Shown here in pieces: positions 36,982 through 46,722 of a DNA stretch of 64,000 nucleotides. Position 1 is the stretch's first letter; every line of letters starts with the position of its first letter. Source of the stretch: Marivita sp. (lineage in GTDB: Bacteria; Pseudomonadota; Alphaproteobacteria; Rhodobacterales; Rhodobacteraceae); the NCBI RefSeq assembly GCF_020055635.1, contig NZ_JAIPUT010000006.1, positions 86,915-150,914 of the forward strand, read 5' to 3'. The translations under genes were made by a program, and so were the position numbers. A model generated the notes under the pieces. That model had not been told where the DNA came from and searched no databases. It saw only the letters and a program-made list of their open reading frames with translations.

Positions 36982-38438
36982 CAGAACGGCGCCTCGACGT
37001 CGCCCATGCGCACGTAGACAGACTTGAGCTGGCTGTAATGCTCGATCGCGGCCTTGGAGTTCTCACGCCCCACGCCGGACATCTTGGAACCCCCGAACGG
37101 AGCCTCGACCGGCGCGTCGTTATACGAGTTGATGAAGCAGCTGCCCGCCTCAAGCCTGCCGATGACCCGGTGCGCGCGAGCAAGATCGCGGGTAAACACA
37201 CCCGCCGACAGGCCGAAAGGCGTGTCATTGGCGCGCGCGATCACCTCGTCTTCGTCCTCGAAGGCGAAGACCGCCATCACCGGGCCAAAGATCTCCTCGC
37301 GTGCGATGGTCATGTCATCGGTCACATCCGCAAAGACCGTCGGCTCCAGGTAATAGCCCTCCCGGTCCAGACGCGTGCCTCCGCAAACAAGGCGCGCCCC
37401 TTCGGACGTGCCTTTGTCGATATATCCCAGAACAAGGTTCAGCTGCGCTTCGGACACCATCGGGCCGATGCTGGTCGCGTCATCCCGCGGATCACCGATC
37501 ACCGCCTGCGCGGTGCGCGCGGCAAGCCGGTCAAGGAACGCCTCCAGGATGGATTTGTGAACAAACACCCGCGTCCCGTTCGAACAGACCTGCCCCGTCG
37601 AATAGAAATTGCCAAGGATCGCGCCGCCCACGGCATTCTCGATATCCGCGTCCTCGAACACGATCATCGGGGACTTGCCGCCAAGCTCCATCGTGACATG
37701 CTTCATGCCCTCGGCCGCCGCGGCATAGACCCGCCGCCCCGTGGGCACCGACCCGGTCAGCGAAACCTTGGCCACGCGCGGATCCCCGACCAGTGCCGCC
37801 CCGGTCTGGCCCATGCCCTGCACCACGTTGAAGACGCCTTTGGGCAGGCCCGCCTCGATCAGGATCTCGGCCACCTTGAGCGCACAGAGCGGCGTCGTCT
37901 CGGAGGGTTTGAACACCACGGCATTGCCGCAGGCCAGCGCGGGCGCGCCTTTCCAGCAGGCAATCTGCGTCGGATAGTTCCATGCGCCGATGCCGACACA
38001 GACGCCCAGCGGTTCGCGGATCGTGTAAACCCAATCCTGTCCCAGCGGGATATGTTCGCCGGTCAGGGTGCCCGCCAGACCGCCGAAATATTCGAACGCA
38101 TCGGCCCCCGACGTGGCATCCGCGACGCGGGTTTCCTGGATCGGCTTGCCGGTGTCGAGCGTTTCGAGCTGCGACAGCTCTTCGTTGCGCTCTCGCATGA
38201 TGGCTGCGGCACGGGTCAGCACCCGGCCCCGTTCGCGTGGCGACCAGCTTGCCCAGTCCTTCTGCGCCGCCTGCGCAGCGGTCAGGGCCTGGTCGACAAT
38301 CGCCGAAGTGCCGGCATGCACACGGGCGATCTCTTTTCCGGTGGCGGCGAAGATCACCGGGATCACGTCGCCCGCCTTGTCCTCGACATAGGTGCCGTCA
38401 ATGAAATGGCTGGCTTGCGGTTGTGCATCGTAGGTCAT
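36981..38438 (-). CDS. betB: Betaine aldehyde dehydrogenase BetB
   Basis: This 485-residue NAD(P)-dependent aldehyde dehydrogenase makes glycine betaine from betaine aldehyde. It shows the catalytic Glu motif MELGGKSP, the catalytic Cys in [14 protein letters not shown], and the NAD-binding segments [17 protein letters not shown] and FKPSETTPL. It starts 1 nt after the betC stop region and ends in the betA start. The ATG at 38438 is preserved by the tight spacing. Confidence 0.94.
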   Translation of the reverse strand: MTYDAQPQASHFIDGTYVEDKAGDVIPVIFAATGKEIARVHAGTSAIVDQALTAAQAAQKDWASWSPRERGRVLTRAAAIMRERNEELSQLETLDTGKPIQETRVADATSGADAFEYFGGLAGTLTGEHIPLGQDWVYTIREPLGVCVGIGAWNYPTQIACWKGAPALACGNAVVFKPSETTPLCALKVAEILIEAGLPKGVFNVVQGMGQTGAALVGDPRVAKVSLTGSVPTGRRVYAAAAEGMKHVTMELGGKSPMIVFEDADIENAVGGAILGNFYSTGQVCSNGTRVFVHKSILEAFLDRLAARTAQAVIGDPRDDATSIGPMVSEAQLNLVLGYIDKGTSEGARLVCGGTRLDREGYYLEPTVFADVTDDMTIAREEIFGPVMAVFAFEDEDEVIARANDTPFGLSAGVFTRDLARAHRVIGRLEAGSCFINSYNDAPVEAPFGGSKMSGVGRENSKAAIEHYSQLKSVYVRMGDVEAPF

Positions 38439-38439
38439 G

Positions 38440-39948
38440 TCATTCTCCCCGCGGGAAACGTTGGTTTTCTTCGACCACGTTCAGGTCCATGTGATTGCGC
38501 ATGAAGCGTTCGCTGGCCGTCTTCAGGGGTTGGTAATCCCACGGGTAATACTCCCCGTTGCGCAGCGCTTCGTAGACGATCCAGCGCCGCGCCTGGCTGC
38601 GGCGCACCTCCTCGTCGAAGCGATCCAGATCCCAGCGCGCCTCGGCCATCTTGCGGAACCCGGCCAGCGCCTCGGCATGGGCGGGATCGTCCACCAGATC
38701 GGTCAGCTCGTGCGGATCGGTCTCGAGGTCGAACAGCTGGTCGGGATCGAGCGCGCAGCGGTTGAACTTGTACCGGCCCTGGCGCAACGAGACGATCGGC
38801 GCCTGGCTGGCCTCGGCGGCGTATTCCATCGCCACCGGGCTGCTGCGCCCCTCGCCCCGCGCAAGCGGCAACACGCTTTCGCCGGCAGTCCAGGGGGCCA
38901 CCTCGTCCATCGAGATACCCGCAAGGTCGCAAAGCGTCGGGCAGACATCGATATTGCTGACCGGCGTCGCGACATGCTGCGGCTCGAGCCCCGGCGCGCA
39001 CAGCATCATCGGCACCCGCGACGAACCCTCGTAGAAGCTCATCTTGAACCACAGACCGCGCTCGCCAAGCATGTCGCCGTGATCGGAGACGAACAGGATC
39101 ACCGCCTCCTGCCGCGTGCGTTCCAGCGTGTCGAGGATGTCGCCGATCTTGTCGTCCAGATACGAGATATTGGCGAAATAGGCGCGGCGGGACCGGCGGA
39201 TGTCTTCGTTGGTGATGTCGAACTCGCGCCAGTTGTTGGCATCGAAGATGCGTTTCGAGTGCGGATCGTGCTCCGCGTAATCCATCGCCGGAACCGACGG
39301 CAGCAGGTGGTCGCAATCTTCGTAGAGATCCCAGTATTTCTTGCGCGCGACATAGGGATCATGCGGATGGGTAAAGCTGACCGTCAGGCACCAGGGTCGG
39401 TCGTCATGGCCGCGCGACAGGTCGTAGATCTTGCGCGTGGCCTCATAGGCGACCTCGTCGTCATATTCCATCTGGTTCGAGATCTCGGCGACACCCGCCC
39501 CGGTCACCGATCCCATGTTGTGATACCACCAGTCGATGCGTTCGCCCGGCTTGCGGTAATCCGGCGTCCAGCCGAAATCGGCGGGGTAGATGTCGGTGGT
39601 CAGTCGCTCTTCGAAGCCATGCAGCTGATCCGGCCCGACGAAATGCATCTTGCCCGACAGCGCCGTGTGATAGCCCGCGCGCCGCAGGTGATGCGCATAG
39701 GTCGGCAGGTCCGACGGAAATTCGGCCGCGTTGTCATAAACCCCGGTGATCGACGGCAGCTGCCCCGACATGAACGATGCCCGTCCCGGCGCGCAAAGCG
39801 GCGATGCGGTGTAGCAATTCTCGAACCTCACCGATCTGGCCGCCAGGCGTTTCAGGTTCGGCGCATGCAGCCAATCGGCAGGTCCATCCGGGAACAGCGT
39901 TCCGTTCAACTGGTCGACCATCAGGATGAGGATATTGGGTTTGCTCAT
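38440..39948 (-). CDS. betC: Choline-sulfatase BetC
   Basis: This 502-residue sulfatase cleaves choline-O-sulfate, a common marine and algal osmolyte, to choline and sulfate. The formylglycine-forming C-x-P-x-R motif is CAPGR at 52-56. Metal ligands are visible as MVDQLN near the N-terminus and [14 protein letters not shown] at about 297-310. The C-terminal choline-sulfatase extension, with [16 protein letters not shown], is present. It overlaps betI by 4 nt. Presence of betC means the cell can use the sulfate ester and not only choline. No betT or ABC choline transporter is in the window. Confidence 0.94.
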   Translation of the reverse strand: MSKPNILILMVDQLNGTLFPDGPADWLHAPNLKRLAARSVRFENCYTASPLCAPGRASFMSGQLPSITGVYDNAAEFPSDLPTYAHHLRRAGYHTALSGKMHFVGPDQLHGFEERLTTDIYPADFGWTPDYRKPGERIDWWYHNMGSVTGAGVAEISNQMEYDDEVAYEATRKIYDLSRGHDDRPWCLTVSFTHPHDPYVARKKYWDLYEDCDHLLPSVPAMDYAEHDPHSKRIFDANNWREFDITNEDIRRSRRAYFANISYLDDKIGDILDTLERTRQEAVILFVSDHGDMLGERGLWFKMSFYEGSSRVPMMLCAPGLEPQHVATPVSNIDVCPTLCDLAGISMDEVAPWTAGESVLPLARGEGRSSPVAMEYAAEASQAPIVSLRQGRYKFNRCALDPDQLFDLETDPHELTDLVDDPAHAEALAGFRKMAEARWDLDRFDEEVRRSQARRWIVYEALRNGEYYPWDYQPLKTASERFMRNHMDLNVVEENQRFPRGE

Positions 39949-40517
39949 TGTGCCTGTCCGATTTCGATGTCGAGTGTTGCAAGGACGTGATCCATCGCGG
40001 CGGTGCCATGCAGCGCCTGCGGAATGATCGCGCTGCGCAGATAGAGACCGTCGATCAGGCCGCCGATCCGCTCGGCGACTGCGGTGGCGCGATCGCCCAC
40101 CTGGGGCCGCAGATCATGTGTCAGGTTGGAGTGAAGCCGACGATGATAGACCGACAGCAGGCGCCGGGCCTCGTCCGACGACTGGGCCAGGACATAGAAG
40201 TTCAGCCAGGCCGAAATCACGTCGTCGCGGAAGTTGGTCGAACTGAAACTGGTGCGGATCAGCGCCTCGACTCGGTCGCGGGGCGTTTGCGCCACCGCCA
40301 GCGCACCGCGCACCTCGGCCCCGTAGATGGTCAGGATATAGCGCATCGCGGCCAGGAAAAGCCGGTCCTTGTCGCCAAAGTAGTGAAACGCCAGCCCGGA
40401 CGAGACCCCCGCCCGCTTTGCAATCTTGCTCACGGTGACGTTGAGGCTGCGCGCCTCCCCGATTTCGTGGACCGTCGCCTCGACCAGTTGTGTACGACGC
40501 TGTGCTTCCGATGCCAT
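39945..40517 (-). CDS. betI: TetR-family choline-responsive repressor BetI
   Basis: This 190-residue regulator has an N-terminal TetR helix-turn-helix (VSKIAKRAGVSSGLAFHYFGDKD split over about 29-51) and a ligand-binding C-terminal domain with ISAWLNFYVLAQ and LIDGLYLRSAI, both typical of BetI. It should repress betICBA until choline is present. A perfect 18-bp palindrome lies 32 nt upstream of its start. It is the promoter-proximal gene of the operon. Confidence 0.93.
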   Translation of the reverse strand: MASEAQRRTQLVEATVHEIGEARSLNVTVSKIAKRAGVSSGLAFHYFGDKDRLFLAAMRYILTIYGAEVRGALAVAQTPRDRVEALIRTSFSSTNFRDDVISAWLNFYVLAQSSDEARRLLSVYHRRLHSNLTHDLRPQVGDRATAVAERIGGLIDGLYLRSAIIPQALHGTAAMDHVLATLDIEIGQAQ

Positions 40518-40549
40518 TCCGTGCCTCCCGAAATTTTCGGGACGCTATC

Positions 40550-40567
40550 ATTGACTGATCAGTCAAT
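40550..40567. promoter_or_regulatory. BetI operator candidate upstream of betICBA
   Basis: ATTGACTGATCAGTCAAT is a perfect 18-bp palindrome, 32 nt before the betI start. Its TTGAcTGATCAGTCAA core resembles sites bound by TetR proteins of the BetI type, so autorepression of the whole operon is likely. It also lies about 50 nt past the end of fahA, which is transcribed away from it. Confidence 0.8.
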
Positions 40568-40617
40568 CAATCGGTATGCGCGTCATTTACCCGCTTGAAA
40601 CCTTGCACCTTGTCCGA

Positions 40618-41871
40618 TCACTCTTCGGGCAATTTTACTGCGGGACGCACTGTGCCCACGCAAGACCCGAACCCGACCCGGTACCCGTCGCCCAGCGCGG
40701 CACCGCGCAGGGTCAACGTATCGCCATCCTCGACAAAGCTGCGTGTGCCGCCCTCGATCCCGAACGGCTCTTTCCCGCCCCAGCTGAGCTCCAGAAGCGA
40801 TCCGCGCTGGTGCGGATCAGGCCCCGAAATCGTGCCCGAGCCCAACAGATCGCCAACCCGCATCGGACAGCCGGACACGGTGTGATGCGCAAGTTGCTGC
40901 GCCGCGGAATAATACATTTCCCTGTAATTCGTCCGCGACACGATGGTTTCGGTTCCCCCGTCCGGCGTCAGCCCGACCTCCAGCGCAATGTCGTACAGCA
41001 TCGGCTCGGGTTCCCGCAGATAGGGCAACAATACATTTTCGCGTTCCGGGGTGGACGCCCGGAACGGCTCCAACGCCGCGGCGGGCACGATCCACGGGCC
41101 GATCGTCGTGGCGGTCGCCTTGGACTGGAACGGACCCAGGGGTTGATATTCCCACGCCTGGATATCGCGTGCGGACCAATCGTTGAGCAGCACGTAGCCG
41201 AAGATGTTCTCGAAGGCCTGCGCCACCGAGATCGGCCCCGACGACGGCTGACCGACAACGGCCCCGATCTCGAGTTCGATATCGAACCGACGCGACGGTC
41301 CAAACCGGGGCACGTCATCGTCAGGCCCCTTGATCTGACCGTTCGGTCGGATCACGTCGGTGCCCGAGACCACCACCGAGGACGCGCGACCGTTATAACC
41401 GATGGGCATGTGCAGCCAGTTCGGCGGCAGCGCGTTTTCCGGCCCGCGAAACATGGACCCGACATTGAAGGCATGGTGCTTCGAAGAGTAGAAATCGGTG
41501 TATTCCCGAACCTCGAAAGGCAGCACCATGCGCGTGCCGATCTGCGGAACCATATAGGCCGCAAGCGTCACCGGATCCGGGGCATCTTCGGCCAGAAGTG
41601 CCGTGACATCGGTGCGAAACCGCGCCCAGACCTTGGGCCCCAGGGCCATGAACTCGGTCCAGTCGCCAAAGATCAGGACCTCGTCCTGATCCGCCACGGC
41701 AAGCAGCCCGTCTTCCTCAAGGGCGGTGACATCGAGGATCGCGTCGCCGATGGCCACACCGCAATGCGCTTCGCCGTCGCCGGTCAGGAAACTGCCATAG
41801 GGCAGGTTGTTCAACGGAAAATCGGTGTCGGGCGCATTGGCGCTGTCGACCCAGCTTTTCATCAGCGGCAT
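40618..41871 (-). CDS. fahA: Fumarylacetoacetase FahA
   Basis: The ATG at 41871 is preceded by AAGGAG with a 6-nt spacer, giving 417 residues, normal for the family. The enzyme splits fumarylacetoacetate into fumarate and acetoacetate, the last step of tyrosine/homogentisate degradation. Landmarks are SSKHHAFNVGSMFRG, LPYGSFL, DIELEIGAVVG, LLNDWSARDIQAWEYQPLGP and LLGSGTISGP. It lies 19 nt after hmgA. The intermediate enzyme maleylacetoacetate isomerase (maiA) is not in this window, so it must be encoded elsewhere or the path uses glutathione from another locus. Confidence 0.95.
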   Translation of the reverse strand: MPLMKSWVDSANAPDTDFPLNNLPYGSFLTGDGEAHCGVAIGDAILDVTALEEDGLLAVADQDEVLIFGDWTEFMALGPKVWARFRTDVTALLAEDAPDPVTLAAYMVPQIGTRMVLPFEVREYTDFYSSKHHAFNVGSMFRGPENALPPNWLHMPIGYNGRASSVVVSGTDVIRPNGQIKGPDDDVPRFGPSRRFDIELEIGAVVGQPSSGPISVAQAFENIFGYVLLNDWSARDIQAWEYQPLGPFQSKATATTIGPWIVPAAALEPFRASTPERENVLLPYLREPEPMLYDIALEVGLTPDGGTETIVSRTNYREMYYSAAQQLAHHTVSGCPMRVGDLLGSGTISGPDPHQRGSLLELSWGGKEPFGIEGGTRSFVEDGDTLTLRGAALGDGYRVGFGSCVGTVRPAVKLPEE

Positions 41872-41890
41872 GAAAGACTCCTTGAACCGG

Positions 41891-43246
41891 TCACTTCTTG
41901 CCCGGCGTGCCGTCGAACTTCTTTTCGAGGCTGTCCCAGCAGTCGATATAGTCATCCTGCAACGGCGCTTCCTGTCCGGCAAAGCGTGTCAGGTGCTGCG
42001 GAAAGCGCGTCTCGAACATGAAGGACATCGTGTTGTCGAGCTTGTCCGGCCCCAGATTGGCATTCGACGCCTTTTCGAACGCGTCCCGATCCGGCCCGTG
42101 CGGCAGCATCATGTTGTGCAGGCTCATGCCGCCGGGAACAAAGCCCTGCGGCTTGGCGTCGTACTGGCCGTAGATATTTCCCATCAGCTCGGACATGATG
42201 TTCTTGTGATACCACGGCGGACGGAAGGTATCCTCGGCCACCATCCAGCGTTCGCGGAACAGCACGAAGTCGATATTGGCCGTTCCGGGCACGCCGGACG
42301 GCGCGGTGAGCACGGTAAAGATCGACGGGTCCGGATGGTCGAACAGGATCGCGCCTACCGGGCAGTAGGTGCGCAGGTCGTATTTGACTGGCGCGTAATT
42401 TCCGTGCCACGCTACCACGTCCAACGGCGATTGCCCGACCTCGCAGCGATGGAACTGACCGCACCACTTGACGGTGATGGTCGACGGCGCCTCGCGGTCC
42501 TCGAAGGCCGCAACGGGGGCCTTGAAATCGCGCGGGTTGGCCATGCAGTTTGCGCCGATCGGCCCGCGCCCCGGCAGTTCGAATTTCTGTCCGTAATTCT
42601 CGCAGACAAACCCGCGGCACGGCCCCTCCAGAACCTCGACCCGGTAGACCAGCCCGCGCGGAATGATGGCGATCTCCTTGGGCTCAAGGTCGATGATTCC
42701 AAGCTCGGTCGCGAACCGCAAGCGTCCCTCCTGCGGCACCACCAGCAATTCGCTGTCCGCCGAGAAGAAATACGCGTCGGTCATGCTCTCGGTCACGAGG
42801 TAGATATGGCTCGCCATGCCCACCTGCGTGTTCACGTCTCCCGCCGTGGTCATCGTCCGCATGCCGGTCATCCAGGTCAGCGACTCGTCGGTATGCGGCA
42901 CCGGATCCCAGCGGTACTGGCCCAGCGACGTCACATCCGGGTCGACATTCGGCGCGGATTTCCAGTACGGCATGTCGATCTTCACATAGCGGCCCGAATG
43001 CTTGACCGACGGCCGGATCCGGTAACACCAGGTGCGTTCGTTCTGATGCGCCGGCGCGGTGAAGGCTGTCCCGGACAATTGCTCGCCATACAGTCCGTAA
43101 TTGCACTTCTGCGGGCTGTTCATGCCCTGCGGCAAGGCCCCCGCAAGGGCTTCGGTCTCGAAATCATTGCCGAACCCCGGCATGTAGCCGGGGGTGATCG
43201 CGGTGTCCTTGGCCTGGATCATCGGGGATCGGTCATGGGCGGTCAT
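41891..43246 (-). CDS. hmgA: Homogentisate 1,2-dioxygenase HmgA
   Basis: This 451-residue Fe(II) enzyme opens the homogentisate ring to maleylacetoacetate. The family pattern runs from [20 protein letters not shown] through [16 protein letters not shown] (His and Glu iron ligands) to [15 protein letters not shown] (third His). AAAGGAG with a 7-nt spacer supports the ATG at 43246. It is followed by fahA and preceded by a DUF2783 gene. Confidence 0.96.
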   Translation of the reverse strand: MTAHDRSPMIQAKDTAITPGYMPGFGNDFETEALAGALPQGMNSPQKCNYGLYGEQLSGTAFTAPAHQNERTWCYRIRPSVKHSGRYVKIDMPYWKSAPNVDPDVTSLGQYRWDPVPHTDESLTWMTGMRTMTTAGDVNTQVGMASHIYLVTESMTDAYFFSADSELLVVPQEGRLRFATELGIIDLEPKEIAIIPRGLVYRVEVLEGPCRGFVCENYGQKFELPGRGPIGANCMANPRDFKAPVAAFEDREAPSTITVKWCGQFHRCEVGQSPLDVVAWHGNYAPVKYDLRTYCPVGAILFDHPDPSIFTVLTAPSGVPGTANIDFVLFRERWMVAEDTFRPPWYHKNIMSELMGNIYGQYDAKPQGFVPGGMSLHNMMLPHGPDRDAFEKASNANLGPDKLDNTMSFMFETRFPQHLTRFAGQEAPLQDDYIDCWDSLEKKFDGTPGKK

Positions 43247-43282
43247 GGAATGGCTCCTTTCGTGCTGGAAATGCCCGCGGCG

Positions 43283-43474
43283 TCAGGGGTCGGCGGCAAG
43301 CGCCAGTGCTTCTTTCAGAACCTCCGCGTCGCCGATATGGTTGCTGAGGATCAGGATCAGACGCGCGTTCAGCGCATCGCTCTCGGCTTTCGTCTTGCCC
43401 TCATGCACCCTGAGCAGGTCTGCGTAAAAGTCATCCGGGCAGGCAATATTGGCATCCGTGTTCAAATGGCGCAT
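43283..43474 (-). CDS. Small DUF2783-type protein in the homogentisate operon
   Basis: This 63-residue acidic helical protein (DDFYADLLRVHEG, LNARLILILSNHIGD) matches the short DUF2783 family often found beside aromatic-hydroxylase and hmgA genes. GAGGAGG 5 nt before the ATG is one of the best ribosome sites in the window, so the gene is translated. Its function is unknown. The constant pairing with an FAD hydroxylase suggests a small partner subunit; this is inference. It starts 10 nt after the hydroxylase stop. Confidence 0.82.
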   Translation of the reverse strand: MRHLNTDANIACPDDFYADLLRVHEGKTKAESDALNARLILILSNHIGDAEVLKEALALAADP

Positions 43475-43484
43475 GCGATCCTCC

Positions 43485-45104
43485 TCATCCGCGCGCGGTT
43501 GCGGTCTTCACCGCCGCGGCAACCGCGTCGACGTCAAAACTGTCCCATCGCGCCGCCACGTGCTGATCCGGTCGCATCAGGTACACGGCCGATGTCGCGG
43601 ACCCCAGATAGCGCTCGGCAAGTTCGGGATGGCCCGCCGCCGACAGGGCAACGCGGGTCACCGTGATCCCGTCGAACTCCAGTACCTGCGGCGCCTCCGC
43701 GTCGATGGTCAAAAGCTGGAACGCCCCGCCAAGCCGGTCAAGCAGCCAGCCCCCCTCGACCGGCGCATCGACCAACGGCGCTCCGACACGGCTGCGCTCG
43801 GGCGCACCGGCCAGGGCGTCCGGTCCGTTGAGGGACAGCCCGTCATAGACGCACGGCACCGACAGGCGCCCGGAATTGACCAGCGGCCGGGCAAAGGCCG
43901 CCTTGCCGGCAAGCGTCAGAACGGCGTCGCGGAATATCTTGCTGATCTCGGATTTGGGCGTGATGAAATCGGTGGAACGGGTCGAGTTCAGGATATTCTC
44001 GTCCGCGCCGTAAACCCGTTCCTCCGAATAGCTGTCCAGCAGGCGCTCGGGCGCCTTGCCCGCGATGACCAGCCCCAGCTTCCAGCCAAGGTTATCCACG
44101 TCCTGCATGCCCGAATTGGCGCCCCGCGCGCCGAACGGCGACACCTGGTGCGCGGCATCGCCGGCAAAGAACACCGGCCCATGCCGGAAACGCTCCATGC
44201 GCTTGCACTGGAAAGTGTAGATCGACGACCAGACCAGATCATAGTCGATCCCGTCAAGAAAGGCATCCAGGCGACGGCGGATGTTGACTTCCTTCAACTC
44301 CTCCTTGCGGTCGACGTCCCAACCGATCTGGAAATCGACGCGCCAGATATCGTCGGGCTGCCTGTGCAGCAGCAACGACGCCCCTTCCCCGTGGCTTGGC
44401 TCGAACCAGAACCAGCGTTCGGTCGGGAACGTCACATCGCCGGTCATCCTGATATCCGCGATCAGGAAACTGTCTTCGAAGACCTTGCCGGCAAAGCTGT
44501 GTCCCAACATGGAGCGCAGAGGTGAATTCGCCCCATCGCAGGCCACCAGCCAATCGGCCTCGACGCTGTACGGCCCGTCCGGCGTCATCACATCGAGCAC
44601 GACATGATCGCCCTTCACCTCCGCCGCATCGACGCGGTTCTTGCCCCGGATCTCGATCGGCGCGCCCTCGGCCTGCAAAGCCCGCAGGCGGTCGATCATG
44701 AACCCTTCGAAATACGGTTGTTGCAGGTTGATGAAGGCCGGGTACTTGTGGCCCTGCTCGGGCAGGAGGTTGAACTCGAACACCTTGCGGTCGTGATGAA
44801 ACACCTTCCCAAGGTTCCAGACGATGCCCTTGTCCAGCATCGGCGCACCACAGCCATACCGGTCCGCGATCTCGAGGCTGCGCTTTGCGAAACAGATCGC
44901 ACGCGAGCCCATGCCGATGCCTTCGTGGTCATCAAGCACCAGGACCGGGATACCCTGTTGTCCCAGATCAAGCGCCGTCGCAACACCGATCGGGCCACCG
45001 CCGACCACCACGACAGGGTGACGCACGGCCTGGGCCCTGTCCTGATCGGCGACACGCGCGTAGGGGTAAAGCTTGTGCGCAAGGGCATATCTGTCGTCGA
45101 ACAT
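43485..45104 (-). CDS. FAD-dependent aromatic hydroxylase (MhpA/PheA-like flavoprotein monooxygenase)
   Basis: The ATG at 45104 has GGAGGAG 8 nt upstream, giving 539 residues. The group A flavin monooxygenase motifs are present: GXGXXG as VVVVGGGPIGVATALDL (about 30-46), the DG motif in WLVACDGANSPLRSMLG and the GD motif in VFFAGDAAHQVSPFGARG. A thioredoxin-like C-terminal domain follows. The family hydroxylates phenolic rings such as 3-hydroxyphenylpropionate or 3-hydroxyphenylacetate. Its position upstream of hmgA suggests it makes homogentisate, for example from 3-hydroxyphenylacetate; 4-hydroxyphenylpyruvate dioxygenase (hppD) is absent here. The exact substrate cannot be read from the sequence. 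Confidence 0.88.
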   Translation of the reverse strand: MFDDRYALAHKLYPYARVADQDRAQAVRHPVVVVGGGPIGVATALDLGQQGIPVLVLDDHEGIGMGSRAICFAKRSLEIADRYGCGAPMLDKGIVWNLGKVFHHDRKVFEFNLLPEQGHKYPAFINLQQPYFEGFMIDRLRALQAEGAPIEIRGKNRVDAAEVKGDHVVLDVMTPDGPYSVEADWLVACDGANSPLRSMLGHSFAGKVFEDSFLIADIRMTGDVTFPTERWFWFEPSHGEGASLLLHRQPDDIWRVDFQIGWDVDRKEELKEVNIRRRLDAFLDGIDYDLVWSSIYTFQCKRMERFRHGPVFFAGDAAHQVSPFGARGANSGMQDVDNLGWKLGLVIAGKAPERLLDSYSEERVYGADENILNSTRSTDFITPKSEISKIFRDAVLTLAGKAAFARPLVNSGRLSVPCVYDGLSLNGPDALAGAPERSRVGAPLVDAPVEGGWLLDRLGGAFQLLTIDAEAPQVLEFDGITVTRVALSAAGHPELAERYLGSATSAVYLMRPDQHVAARWDSFDVDAVAAAVKTATARG

Positions 45105-45163
45105 GGTGTCGTCTCCTCCCAAGACCTTCGCGCACCCGGCTCGTCGGGGCCGGGCGGCCCGAT

Positions 45164-46114
45164 TTATGCCTGCAACGCCTCCCACATCTCGAGATCGCGC
45201 TGCGCCGTCCAGATCCGGGGCGTGTCGATGCCGCGCGCCTCGTCATAGGCCCGCGCGACGTTGAACGGCAGGCAATGCTCGTAGATCGCATAATCCTTGA
45301 ACTTCGGGTCGCAGACGTCGCGCACGGCGTCCCAGACGTCCTTCAGGCTGCCGCCCCGCCCTGCCACCTGCTTGGCCGGGCGATAGGTGCTGTCGACGAA
45401 ATCCCGCGTGTTCATCAGGGCCGCGTCCACCATCTCGCGCCCCACAAGGGCATCGCCGCGGCCCGGCGCGATGGAGTGCGGATCATAGGCCTTCACCGCG
45501 TCAAGCGTCTTGCCCCAATCCTCGAAATGCCCGTCGCCGCAATAGCAGGCCGAGTGGTATTCCACGATGTCGCCGGTGAACATGGTCTGCGCGTCCGGCA
45601 CCCAGATCACGCTGTCGCCCGCCGTGTGCGCTCTGCCGATCTGTTTGATCTCGACCTTGCGGTTGCCAAGATAGACCGTCATCTGGTCGCTGAAGGTCGT
45701 CGTCGGCCAGGTCAGACCGGGGATCGACTCGTGGCCTTCGAAGAGGCGCGGAAAGCGCTGGAATTCGCTGTCCCAATCCTCTTGCCCCCGCTCGACCACC
45801 ATCGCGCGCGCCGCGTCCGACATGATGACCTGGGGCGCCTGAAAGGCGCTTGCCCCCAGCACGCGCACCGCATGGTAATGTGTCAGCACGACATGGCTGA
45901 TCGGCTTGTCCGTCACCGACCGCACGCAGTCGATCACCTTGTTGGCCAATCGCGGCGTCGCCTGCGCCTCGACGATCATAACGCTGTCATCGCCGATGAT
46001 GACCCCCGAATTCGGATCCCCCTCGGCGGTGAAGGCATAGAGCCCCTCCCCGATCTCTGTGAACGAGATTTTCTTTTCGGTCATATCCGCCTGCGACGCG
46101 AATGCCTTTGCCAT
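45164..46114 (-). CDS. Metallo-beta-lactamase-fold hydrolase lacking most second-metal ligands
   Basis: This 316-residue protein starts after GGGAGG with a 6-nt spacer. The MBL fold is clear, but the usual HxHxDH reads H79-Y-H81-A-V83-R84, and the terminal PGHG reads PGRG (Arg219). His163 (RAHTAGD) and Asp182 (FTGD) remain. The first zinc site (His79, His81, His163) is therefore intact, while the second has lost Asp, His and His. It may be a mononuclear enzyme or a different type of hydrolase. It is the first gene of the homogentisate operon, 59 nt upstream of the hydroxylase, so it probably acts on a ring-cleavage or CoA/lactone intermediate. The substrate is unknown. Confidence 0.85.
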   Translation of the reverse strand: MAKAFASQADMTEKKISFTEIGEGLYAFTAEGDPNSGVIIGDDSVMIVEAQATPRLANKVIDCVRSVTDKPISHVVLTHYHAVRVLGASAFQAPQVIMSDAARAMVVERGQEDWDSEFQRFPRLFEGHESIPGLTWPTTTFSDQMTVYLGNRKVEIKQIGRAHTAGDSVIWVPDAQTMFTGDIVEYHSACYCGDGHFEDWGKTLDAVKAYDPHSIAPGRGDALVGREMVDAALMNTRDFVDSTYRPAKQVAGRGGSLKDVWDAVRDVCDPKFKDYAIYEHCLPFNVARAYDEARGIDTPRIWTAQRDLEMWEALQA

Positions 46115-46437
46115 TGCCAGCCTCCCAATCCTGTCGATGCCACCCTAAAGCGCAGGACCCCCGTGCCAAGGGCCGATCTGCCCCCTTCGCCGCAAGAATT
46201 TCATTGCACTTGCAACGAACTTTTTATCCTCCTGCCCGAAGAGCTTGTCAAATGGGATCTGGAAATGCCAAGCGCGGCCAAAGGGGGGGGGGACGCCGCA
46301 TCTGTCGCCGACAAACCACCACCCCACCGACTGCGGCACCGTTGCCATGCTTGTCGCGCGGTCGTTTGCGTGGGCTTGCGGCCCTTGCCGGGGAATGCAA
46401 CCGTATGGCGACCAAAGACCACCGGAGTGAACACGCG
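46115..46437. other. Divergent intergenic region with a 10-G homopolymer
   Basis: This 323-nt region between the MBL gene and the small lipoprotein gene should hold the hmg-operon promoter on the minus strand and the lipoprotein promoter on the plus strand. A run of ten G is at 46283-46292. TTGCACTTGCAACGAAC at about 46204-46220 followed by a T-run could hold a promoter, but I cannot fit a -10 box. No gene is supported here. Confidence 0.5.
46283..46292 (+). repeat. Homopolymer of ten G, about 145 bp before the lipoprotein start
   Basis: This is the longest single-base run I noticed in the window. Tracts of this type can slip during replication and change promoter spacing. It is also a common place for sequencing errors. 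Function is not shown. Confidence 0.6.
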
Positions 46438-46716
46438 ATGACCAGACCATTGGCTTTTGTTGCAGGCCCCCTGATGCTCATGGGCCTGGCGGCCTGCGAA
46501 CCGGTTCAGACCGGCGGCGGCGCGGGGATGTCTAGACCGGCAAACGTGCCCGAGTCGGTTGCGTCGATCGCAGCGCCCTATCAGGATCTGACGACGGCGC
46601 GGATCCGGCCCGATGATGGCTGTTACTGGTACACGCATATCGGACCGGTCGAGACGACCGAGCTGCCCCTGCGCACCGCAAATGGCAACCCGATCTGCAC
46701 CCGACCGACCAGTTAA
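46438..46716 (+). CDS. Small predicted lipoprotein
   Basis: The ATG at 46438 gives 92 residues with a lipoprotein signal, MTRPLAFVAGPLMLMGLAAC; LAAC is the lipobox and Cys20 the lipidated residue. The mature part is short, with RPDDGCYWYTHIGPVETTEL and a C-terminal Cys. I do not recognise the family, though similar small lipoproteins are common in roseobacters. An in-frame ATG at 46405 would bury the signal and is less likely. It ends 6 nt before the convergent L,D-transpeptidase gene. Confidence 0.72.
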   Translation: MTRPLAFVAGPLMLMGLAACEPVQTGGGAGMSRPANVPESVASIAAPYQDLTTARIRPDDGCYWYTHIGPVETTELPLRTANGNPICTRPTS

Positions 46717-46722
46717 GACCCG

